From Reticulitermes lucifugus (Eukaryota > Arthropoda > Insecta > Blattodea > Rhinotermitidae), in NCBI GenBank assembly GCA_026260175.1, contig JAKCWW010003282.1, positions 1,931 to 33,080 on the forward strand: a DNA stretch of 31,150 nt, in the 5' to 3' direction. This document shows positions 23,293 through 31,150 of this stretch, piece after piece (position 1 is the first letter of the stretch; each line of letters opens with the position of its first letter). The notes under the pieces are model-generated. The model was not told the DNA's origin and did no database searches. It saw only the letters and a list, made by a program, of their open reading frames with translations. The translations under genes and the position numbers were made by a program.

Positions 23293-24972
23293 TACGCGTG
23301 CTATAAGTCTGCTTGGTGTATGAAAGCAAACAGCTTGTTAGGACATTTTCCCTTCAGAAACTGAGATTCCATTTACTCGCATCATTACATAAATAAAGAC
23401 TGCTGATGCAACGTTACTGACTGAATGTTACACGGATGTACGCGAATTAAATGTCATACTCTCAGAGCCAGGGCCTCTTTCCAAGGGGAGGCCCTGCTTC
23501 CTACCGCTCGTTAAAGCATAACGAAGAAACAGCCTACATTCTGCACGACATTTTTTGGTATTCTTTACACAGTATAAACAAGACAGGCAATATACGTATA
23601 ACGTAACATTGTGGCGCGTTCGCGTAACCATTGTTGCAGTGGAAACGCAACAATTCACTTTGTGTTTTCCCCCATTATCTGACAAACGGCACGGTTTTCG
23701 GAAACAAATTATTGAAGATAAAATGCGTGTTTTGATTTTCCCTACAACCTCTCTCAAACATTTCTCATTCTAAGAATAATTCAGAGAGATATTATCATTA
23801 ATGTATATACGTCTTCATGTGAAGTACCCGTTGTCAGATTTTAATAAAAGATGACCTTCCTTGACAGATTTTCAAACAATCCTCAAATATCAATATCAAG
23901 TTGTTCCATGCGGACGGACAGACATGACGGAGCCAATAGTCGCTTTTCGCAATGTTGCGAAAGCACCTAAAACGGCCTACGTGTCGGTCATGTCTGCCCA
24001 TCTTCTATCTTCCATGCAGACGGGACGGTGCGCTACTTTCTTTTGAATACATACATACATACAATGGCACGCTTTCAACTTCACACGTGTGCTTCTCGTG
24101 TTAACTACGCCAACGCAGTTTGCGATCGCCCGACTCTACTGCCACGCTATTGACCGAGATGTCGGTTGCGCCACAGAACTTGCATTTCATTCTTCGCAAT
24201 CAGCAGCTGTACAAATGTAACTACGTCATCACAATCGTCATTCAACATAAAGCTCCCACGGAGATGGTGTTATGTCTTTCACAAAGCCTTGTGTGCGCTA
24301 CGTACAGCCCTTTCTTGTACTGGACGTATACTGTTTGTACGCCCCTGGTCGAGATAACATATCATTCGTAATGGTTAAAAACACATGCATCTTTAACGGT
24401 AGTTTTAAGCGTGGAATCCACGCTCTTAACTTTTGCCACACACGTGTGACACACATCATCCACGGCCCAACTGAACAGCGTAATTTGTACAATAATGGAA
24501 GATCGGCGGTCGCGTTGTCTTTCTAGGGATGGGAGCTGTAAAGTTTTCCTACTGAATTGAACGGGCATGCCGCAATTAATTTATAAATGAATAATTATGG
24601 TATTTAGTGACACCCTGGCATGAAACTAGCTATCCTGAGATTTACCATGTTTTCTTTCAGCCCCCTCCAGCACGGACAATTACATGCACTACTTCATCTC
24701 ATTGGACGCCACTTAACCTCAGCAGCGCAATAAAACAGGACAACCTGAATTATCCTTCATGCCCCTCGCAACTTTCTTTTGGAGTATCAATTGTGTTGTG
24801 GTTTGACTCATTTGTAGACAACAAAGTTATTCTTATCAAGGTTTTCTGATGAATAACAAGATAACATATTCTGAACTGAATACGGGCTAGTGCGTACTAC
24901 GGTTGTTCTAATAGTATTTGCGATATGATTCTTTTTGTAATGCATTAATGTCGAGAGTTGAGATAACATCGC
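23293..24972. other. intergenic, very CpG-rich, no gene recognised
   Basis: Roughly 24 CpG in 23881-24180. Several overlapping small frames, none with a recognisable domain. Could hold a promoter or first exon of an unseen gene. Confidence 0.4.
23469..23496. repeat. perfect 9-bp hairpin
   Basis: CAGGGCCTC and GAGGCCCTG separated by 10 bases (TTTCCAAGGG), G+C-rich in an A+T-rich setting. Function unknown. Confidence 0.7.
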
Positions 24973-24989
24973 TACTAGACCAGGCACTG

Positions 24990-25263
24990 TCGGTATAGCG
25001 ACTCGCTACGAGCTGGACGGTCCAGGGATCGAATCCCGGTGGGGGCAAGATTTTTCGCGGCCGTCCAGACCGGCCCTGGGGCCCACCCAGCCTCCTATAG
25101 AATGGGTACCGAGTCTATTTCCCGGGGGTAAATCGGCCGGGGTGTGGAGTTGACCACCCACCCCCATCTAGTGCTAGGGTTAAAGAAAGAGTAGATCTAT
25201 ACCTCTACTCCCCCTCTGGGCCTTCATGGCCTGTTCTAGGGAGACGTTACCTTACCTTTACCT
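24990..25263 (+). mobile_element. nearly full-length tRNA-SINE (family 1, copy A) with 17-bp target duplication
   Basis: tRNA-like head with B-box GGATCGAATCC at about 25026-25036. A shared middle (GAATGGGTACCG, GGGGTAAATCGGCCGGGGTG) and a 3' region (CCCCCATCTAGTGC to GGCCTTCATGGCCTGTTC) follow. The tail is a short TTACCTT repeat rather than poly(A). The exact duplication TACTAGACCAGGCACTG flanks it at 24973-24989 and 25264-25280, so this is a relatively recent insertion. Confidence 0.95.
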
Positions 25264-25725
25264 TACTAGACCAGGCACTGGGCGAAGCTTCTAGACACAT
25301 CGGGAGAGCATGCGACTAACAAGCACGTGACACGTCATGTACACGTAATCACGTATACTCGTATTGCACAAGCAAACGGAAACTTCTTGTAATTGGTATT
25401 TATAAAACACGATACACTTACTCGTGATGCATTACACGAGAACCTGTCTACAAGTAGCATTCCAACATACAGTTCAATCCCATTAATTCATATCTCAAAT
25501 TCGTGAAACTGAACTTTTAACTTATTCCACGTTTTGCATCCTTTGACACATTATGGTATTTTATACAGAATGTTGCTGAGCACGGCCGCTCTATGGCACA
25601 GAAAGCGACCTCAATGCAACGGCAGTGCTCAGGGAAACGACAAAAGGGACGCTCTGTATATGTGATGCTTCTATGGGTTTTTTAGGCGCGTCCGTATACT
25701 CGCGAAAAACGCCTGTTACCTTCAT

Positions 25726-25955
25726 CATGGGTCCGGGGTTGGAATCCCGGTGGGAGCGAGATTTTTCCTACCCGTTCAGACCGGTCCCCCAGGCCCACCC
25801 AGTCGCCTGTACAAGGGGTACCGTGTCTCTTTTCCAGGGGTAAAGTGGCCGTGGCGTTGACCCCGCCCTCTAGCGCCGAGGTTAAAGAAAGGGTGGAGCT
25901 ATACCTCTACTCCCCCCCTGGGCCTACATGGCCTGTTACAGGGAGAACTTTACCT
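25726..25955 (+). mobile_element. 5'-truncated tRNA-SINE (family 1, copy B)
   Basis: Starts just before the B-box (GGTTGGAATCC) and keeps the middle and 3' parts. Ten-base duplication TTACCTTCAT at 25716-25725 and 25956-25965, partly overlapping the TTACCTT tail. Predicted small ORFs here are chance. Confidence 0.88.
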
Positions 25956-25965
25956 TTACCTTCAT

Positions 25966-26558
25966 TACGTCCATCTGTCTACATTATCAGAGTGGTTCAC
26001 ACTGAACGGATTTCCGTGAAATCTGATAATGGGGACATTTACAAAAATCAGTCAAGACAATCCAAATTTGATTAAAATCGGGCACTTTACATGAAGACCT
26101 AAGTACATTTTATTGCTGCCGGTAACACTAAAATCACCATGAAGGCACTCTCGAGTGAAATGGTATCAGGCTTACGTGAACGCGCCACAATGCTACACAA
26201 TACATTGCCTACCTTATTTAAATTGTGACAATGCAGATAAGCCAGTAAGAGAGTTTGCCAAGTCTGGCTCAGCTGCTGTGTCATATGAGAACTGTCTCAC
26301 ACATGTATGACCAGATGAGTCATACATACAAACAAACTTTAGAACCCCATATCAGCAAACTTAATGGCAGATTATACCACCACTTCCAAGAACTTCTGTG
26401 TTGACAAGTTTAGATTCAGATAACAAAGCAGCAATGGAATCTCAAAGAAGTTGCCACTTTTATGTTCACGAACACACACATTCCCCGCTGGGTGCTCCAT
26501 GACACCACCTCTCCTTCAGTACATGAAAATAAGATTCCATAAGAAAATTCCATTGCAC
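25966..26558. other. no recognised feature; CpG declines after about 26200
   Basis: Spacer between SINE copy B and the AT microsatellite. Confidence 0.5.
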
Positions 26559-26607
<49 letters not shown>

Positions 26608-26612
26608 CATAG
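26559..26612. repeat. (AT)n microsatellite ending in CATA repeats
   Basis: Near-pure AT dinucleotides with one G interruption, passing into ATACATACAT and then into the MITE end at about 26607. Confidence 0.95.
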
Positions 26613-26794
26613 TCAAACTCTGTTATAACATCATGAAAGGGACTGAATATTTTGTCAGTACAAACGAGTGTCGTTATAACCGAGCAGTATAATGTTATGG
26701 TTAACAGTGAGGAATTAATTGGTACCACAGAATATCTGACTCCATAGGTGAGGTATCGTATAATCCGATGTCGTTATAAGTGGGTTCTACTATA
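26607..26794. mobile_element. Tigger/pogo-like MITE, copy 2
   Basis: Inverted counterpart of the element at 1856-2037, with ends ATAGTCAAACTCTGTTATAAC and, inverted, ATAGTAGAACCCACTTATAAC. It abuts an (AT)n tract on its left. No coding potential. Confidence 0.8.
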
Positions 26795-26799
26795 TGTGG

Positions 26800-27345
26800 T
26801 ATATATCCAGCCTGCACCATCCCATCCTGTTTCTTTCAAGATCCATTTTATTACTATCCTCCCATCAATGTCAAGGTCTTCCAAGTGGTCTCTCAGGTTT
26901 CCCCTCCAAAACTATTTGTCTTCTCCTGTACGCATGCCACATGCCCTGCCATCTCATTCTTCTTGATTTGATCACCCAAATAATATTTGAGTACAGATCA
27001 TGAAGATCATGATGCAATTTTCTCCATCCTAGTTAATTCCTTCCTCTCAGGCCCAAATTTGTCCCTTAGCACCCTCTAGCCTGTGTTCTTCCCTTAATGC
27101 AACAGATGAAGATTCACACCCATGTAAAACAAGAGGCAATATTATGGTTCTGTATTCTCTATGCTTTTAGGTGGCAAACATAAAGACAACATTCTTGTCT
27201 CAATGTACAAATAACCCCAAATACATGTGACAGTTGCATTCCCAAGAGTGCTTTCATAACTCAAAATTTTTGTCAGCGTATTCCTTTCGTATCACTTCTT
27301 TTAATTTCCATTGAAAATTATGCAATTCAGTCAACTTAAATAGAT
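26800..27345 (-). pseudogene. decayed LINE, C-terminal part of ORF2
   Basis: On the minus strand in changing frames: YRTIILPLVLHGCESSS and ALREEHRLEGA (about 27154-27070), then a match to the RRMRW..GHV region (about 26955-26935), GKPERPLGRP (about 26900) and WEDSNKMDLERN. This is the usual C-terminal order of endonuclease/RT LINEs. Stops and frameshifts make it inactive. It probably belongs to the same insertion as the RT piece at 27662-27934, with SINE copy D between. Confidence 0.75.
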
Positions 27346-27628
27346 ATAAGTAAAAGTTAATTTGTCCCTGTTCATACCATAGAGTCAGACAGGGGGAGCA
27401 GAGGTACAGCTCCACTCATTCTTAACCTCAGTACTAGATGGAGGCAAGTGGTCAACTTCCACCTGGAAAGAACCCTGGTACCCATTGAACAGGAGGCATG
27501 ATGGGCCCCAGTGCTGGTCTGGACGGTTGTGGACAACAGAAAATATCTTGACCCTACCAAGATTCGAACCCTGGACTGTTCAGTCCGTAGCTAGTTGCTA
27601 TATCGACTATGCCATCCCGGCTACCTTT
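27346..27628 (-). mobile_element. tRNA-SINE (family 1, copy D) inside a LINE
   Basis: On the minus strand: head GCCGGGATGGCATAGTCG, B-box GGGTTCGAATC, GCCTCCTGTTCAATGGGTAC, CTCCATCTAGTACTGAGG and GGAGCTGTACCTCTGCTCCC. This copy shows the fullest tRNA head in the window, including the A-box. The far 3' end is diverged. LINE sequence lies on both sides. Confidence 0.88.
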
Positions 27629-27661
27629 CTCAACAGAACTGGGGACATACCGTTACTCGTC

Positions 27662-27934
27662 TTACTCCTTAAGTGGATTCTTAAATTTGTCCTGTTCAAC
27701 TGATGAGGGATTTTTAAATTTTGATACAGACTTCCTATTGCACTTATACATGTTGGGGCATCTTCTTCCATGAAAATGTGCCCTATTTTTTTTTCCCAGA
27801 TTTAAACTATCATAAACCTTCTCATAATCTACAAATGAAACACAGACTGGAAGACTGAGTGCTTTTCTTTTTAAAATGATCTGATGAGGCGTGAATATAG
27901 CACCATGGAATTTCCTGCCTCTGTAAAATAACAC
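27662..27934 (-). pseudogene. decayed LINE reverse transcriptase fragment
   Basis: An open frame reads GAIFTPHQIILKRKALSLPV then CVSFVDYEKVYDSLN. This matches the RT segment ..IFTLRQI...FVDYEKAFDS.. that carries the first catalytic Asp (motif A). The following residues no longer match the RT fold well. The frame happens to be 90 codons long and to start with Met, but it is a transposon relic, not a gene. Confidence 0.75.
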
Positions 27935-28401
27935 CCTTATTCTTCTAAGAACATTTCACTGTATGTCTGAAGTTTACTTTTAAGTAGTGATAAGATTATC
28001 ACACCTTACTTTTGATACTTTGTTATATTAATTACTCCACTTCTCCAAAATTTTGGTATTTGTTGAGTGACCCTGATCTTATTTTGGAGTTCAAGTAATT
28101 TCTCCTTTAATAGATGTTAATGACTTAACCTCCAATAAATATGGAAAGAGAAGCTGTGTTATATCTATATTTTTTATATTGTTTGACTTGTTTTATAGTA
28201 ATTCATGTACAATAACAGAAGGCAAGAGCCTTATATTTGCCCATACCGAAGCTAGTTTTTAAATTGTCAGAAATTATTCTGTAGGTGGTAAAGTGGGGAT
28301 GAAAACAAGGATGATGATGCTCAATCCTCTTCACCCACACACCAACCTACCCATGAAGTTAAATCAATAATTGAATTAACAGTGTGATTTGGTATCAATG
28401 G
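27935..28401. other. no recognised feature
   Basis: A+T-rich, CpG-poor; may include further upstream LINE sequence near 27935-27960 but nothing can be supported. Confidence 0.45.
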
Positions 28402-28720
28402 AGCTGAGATATCATGGCCAGTATAGAAACTAGGATACAGGCTGGACAGCCGTGGGTTTGAATCCTGGCATGGGCAAGAAATTTTTCTCATCTCCAAAAC
28501 ATCCCCAGACAGGCTGTGAAGCCCACTCAGCCTTCTACTCAATGGGTACCGGGGTTCCTTTGTGTGTGTGTGTGTGTGGGGGGGGGAGTTAAGTGGCCTG
28601 CCAGGGTGTGATGTTCACCACTCATCTCCCTCTAGCACCACGGTTAAGAATGAGTGAATTTATACCCCTGCTCAGCCATATGCCTTCATGGCATGGACAG
28701 GGACAACTTCCCCCTTTTTT
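28402..28720 (+). mobile_element. diverged tRNA-SINE (family 1, copy C)
   Basis: B-box GGGTTTGAATCC (about 28453-28464), then GCCCACTCAGCC, CAATGGGTACCGGGG, a (TG)n/G run at 28560-28587, GGTTAAGAATGAGTG and CCTTCATGGCATG. It is older than copies A and B, judged by divergence. No target duplication recognised. It lies just beyond the SUGP1 poly(A) site. Confidence 0.85.
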
Positions 28721-28854
28721 GTGGTGACAATGATACAAATAAGGGTTAATTCATAATTAAATTTTATTATACCTTTCATCCTGGGAAAGTAAGATTTTAT
28801 GTGTCCTGCATATTGGTTATATTCCAAGGTACTTATTCATACATCAAAAATACA

Positions 28855-29760
28855 CAACACACTTTGCAATAGTTTTATTTTTAATTAAGAATGATATGGA
28901 AATTCTTTTCACACAGATAAAATCAAACTAGAAAACAATTTACAAATTACTGGCTAACTCAAAGTTGTGCTCAGTGTTTCTCCTCCTTTGCTTATTACTA
29001 TTAAAATGAAGTGTGGCAACCAGGGGTACACAAATTTTTCAGCAATCTAGGATCCACCTCGAAGTATTCAAGCCAGAAGGGCGACATGAAGCAAGTCCCA
29101 CACTGAGGACTCGCCAGTATTAGGCACCACCACACAAAATTTAGTTGCTTGGGTGACCTGGTGCCCAGCACTTGTGCACGCCTGGTGGTACCATGTTGCC
29201 TAAGTCAGCATTTCATGAATTACTAATTATGGTTCATCTGGCTGTACACAAAGTACAAATAGGAAAAGAAATGATAAAAAAAGTAAGATAACAGTTTACA
29301 AATATTCTTCTAAGGTCCTATTACCTTATGATATGATACCACACTTCAGTGTTTCACATCAACAAACAAGCAAAAAATAAAAACCAAAAAAAGATGCATA
29401 CACTGAAATACCATACATTAACTGGAAATGACATAATCAGTTGTGCTGATTTGCTGAATTAGTTTTAAGTACAAACATGCAACTTCATTTGTTGCATACC
29501 ACCTAAAAGATCCATTCTGACAACACTCACCTTAGAATAAAATGCCTGATAATTTAGCTAGTCAATGGAATATTTTGGACATAAAGAATAAATTATTAAT
29601 ATTCTTGAAATTGAAACACACAATACTGAAATTCTTACATTTACCCAGAAGTGAATACAAAAAATCACCTGACTGAAAGTCCTGTTGTGTGACACTGTTA
29701 GCAACAGCCCTGAAGAAATAAATTTTTATCTGTGGACATCCTCATCAACTACAGTCCAAT
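28855..29760 (-). other. SUGP1: SUGP1 3' UTR with poly(A) signal
   Basis: About 900 nt, A+T-rich and without repeats I recognise, from the SUGP1 stop to the first AATAAA on this strand at 28879-28874. A GT-rich stretch (TGTGTTGTGTATTTTT) follows that signal, as expected downstream of a cleavage site. The extent is inferred. Confidence 0.55.
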
Positions 29761-29787
29761 TCAATAGTAAGGACGCCTTGGATTATT
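29761..29787 (-). CDS. SUGP1: SUGP1, last coding exon (NNPRRPYY-stop)
   Basis: Acceptor CTTTTTCCAG at 29797-29788 is followed by AAT AAT CCA AGG CGT CCT TAC TAT TGA. This joins in phase 0 to the exon ending at 30646 and gives PNPLNNPRRPYY-stop, the usual SUGP1 C-terminus. The intron between is 858 nt. It is far too short to be seen by ORF length; the match of reading phase, splice sites and family ending makes it convincing. Confidence 0.88.
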   Translation of the reverse strand, partial: NNPRRPYY

Positions 29788-30645
29788 CTGGAAAAAGAAA
29801 AGAATAACATTTGTGATGGAAGATCAATAAACTGCCCATCTTCAACAACATATGCTTACGCAAACTGAGGACAGAAGACACGCACTACTAATGCGAAATA
29901 CAAGAGTACAGTCGCAGGCCACATGCACAAACCACCTCATTCCCCTTTCTAAGGGTGTCTGCTGCCTGTAGTCAGTATAAGCTTGTTTCTGTCTTTCATT
30001 ACCTTGGTTCTGCACTTCCTTCTGTGAAGACAGACTGTTACACCATACATGTTGCTAACACTTCTATGACACTGAAAGCAGATGTGGGTGCTAAAGCTAT
30101 CACACAAATAATGTGCTACTGTCTCCTGTGGGTTACACATTAAAAGTCTTCCTGTAGGGACTAGAATGAAGGAGTTCATACTGTCTTATGTTAAATCAAT
30201 ATTAATAAGTATTGATTCAAAAGCGTGTCAAACATGGGGAAATATGATGCACAGCCGGATTCAAAATGATGGCCACGTGTTACACAGAAAAGAATGGAAA
30301 TCATTCCTCCTGTGTCGTACGTCTCACTGTTATAAAGTTATATCTTTCTTGTCCAATCAGAAGTCTTATGAGTATTCCTATACCTTATGCACCACCACTT
30401 TCAGACACAAATGTTTGGTTAACAAATGCATAAATTCATGAGAGAATATGGTAAATGTACTATTTAAATGTACTTACTGTGTCAAGTAAACTCACACGAA
30501 ATGTCAGAAATACATACCATTTGTAGTCACCGCAATATGTGTGACAATATCCATTTCTTGTTTTAGGGAAGTGCCTTCATTGATGTGAAAATGCAACACA
30601 ACAAAAGTGCAAAGATGTTAATTTTAGTATAAATGGTATACGTAC
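29788..30645 (-). other. SUGP1: last intron of SUGP1
   Basis: 858 nt between CTT|GTACGT and CTTTTTCCAG|AAT, phase 0. The small frames inside on both strands have no recognisable domain. Confidence 0.8.
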
Positions 30646-30775
30646 AAGTGGGTTTGGGCGGAATCTGTATGCAAGCATCATGCGTTTCCTGTATGCATCA
30701 TACTCATCATCCCCGTGACTCACATCATCAGGGCGCTCTACACCAAGACCCTGGTTATCTGGTCTTGAAGATGCT
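30646..30775 (-). CDS. SUGP1: SUGP1, penultimate coding exon (C-terminal region)
   Basis: Acceptor TGTAATGTTTTGCAG, then 130 nt in one open frame: ASSRPDNQGLGVERPDDV, an acidic DDEYDAYRK segment, and RMMLAYRFRPNPL. The donor is CTT|GTACGT, phase 0. The end matches the strongly conserved C-terminus of SUGP1 (splicing factor 4), which follows the G-patch as YRKRMMLAYRFRPNPL then NNPRRPYY. SUGP1 is a nuclear SURP/G-patch protein that works with SF3B1 and a DEAH helicase in branch-site recognition. The G-patch and SURP exons would lie at higher coordinates and are not found in the remaining 370 nt. Identification is from memory of the family's C-terminus. Confidence 0.85.
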
Positions 30776-31150
30776 CTGCAAAACATTACAAAAAACCAAA
30801 ATATTACAGGGCAATGCCTACATAAACCACACTTACCTGAATATATGTGGTTGAGTCAGAAAGTATCCAGAATGCAGTGTTTTAAAACAATGCAATATTA
30901 TGAGCCTGTAAAGTAGCATCATTTTCAAAAATAAATCACCCTTATTTTCAACGGGGCCACAAGTTACTGTATGCCCTCAGAGCAGTACAGCCAACACCAT
31001 AAAATTAAACAAAATCTTCCTGGATAATTTCTGACTCACCCACATAAGATATGGATTTTTTCTGGATTCATCACCTGACAAATGTGGGTTGCCTTACAGT
31101 CATGCACAAAGTTAAATACATTCGATCCTGAAAACTGAAGAGAGCGATTT

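Noticed and set aside
24166..24568. Cluster of overlapping 60-84-codon frames on both strands
   Set aside because: High G+C/CpG makes stops rarer; no frame shows a domain, and all overlap each other.
24990..25050. Possible tRNA gene from the B-box GGATCGAATCC
   Set aside because: The head is not a complete tRNA fold and is continuous with a SINE body bounded by a target duplication.
30166..30441. 91-codon plus-strand frame
   Set aside because: It is antisense within the last SUGP1 intron, with no recognisable motif.
31019..31132. Further upstream SUGP1 exon (minus) with TTTTCAG acceptor and GTGAGT donor
   Set aside because: The possible translations do not resemble the G-patch or any SUGP1 region, so the splice-like sites are probably chance.

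Overview
The window looks like nuclear DNA of an insect: spliced genes, an A+T-rich background, many decayed retrotransposon and transposon copies, and tRNA-derived SINEs. The repeat flavour suggests a large polyneopteran genome such as a cockroach or termite, but that is inference. Most of the sequence is non-coding, and nearly all short open frames in it are chance.

Two genes are clearly supported, both on the minus strand. (1) A polyubiquitin gene runs from about 19735 down to about 15440. It has a probable non-coding first exon, a 1.3 kb 5' UTR intron, a coding exon with ubiquitin codons 1-63, a 1.1 kb intron, and a long exon of head-to-tail ubiquitin units. A 280-N assembly gap breaks the array, and the 3' end consists of decayed ubiquitin remnants. 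(2) The last two coding exons of SUGP1 (SURP and G-patch splicing factor) lie at 30775-30646 and 29787-29761, with a 3' UTR down to about 28855. The rest of that gene lies beyond the right edge. A weaker terminal-exon candidate of unknown identity is at 7537-7372 (minus).

Layout: 1-6060 is CpG-containing intergenic DNA with a Tigger/pogo-like MITE, SINE remnants, a hAT-like fragment and a 0.67 kb foldback element whose arms carry a hammerhead-like stem-loop. From about 6060 to 15000 the DNA is strikingly CpG-poor. It holds a 190-bp hairpin element and a plus-strand LINE (12430-14985) that was hit by four later insertions, several with intact target duplications. The polyubiquitin gene occupies 15440-19735. 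From 18370 to about 26200 the DNA is CpG-rich: promoter, 5' UTR intron, then intergenic sequence with a LINE tail and two dated SINE insertions. From 26200 to 28800 lie a second MITE copy, a LINE with a SINE inside it, and another SINE, followed by the 3' part of SUGP1.

The most notable observations are the decayed last ubiquitin units that reuse the intron position of the first unit, the paired YY1/Pho motifs in the polyubiquitin 5' UTR intron, the hammerhead-like motif in three places, the four-fold nested insertion, and the sharp CpG boundaries.
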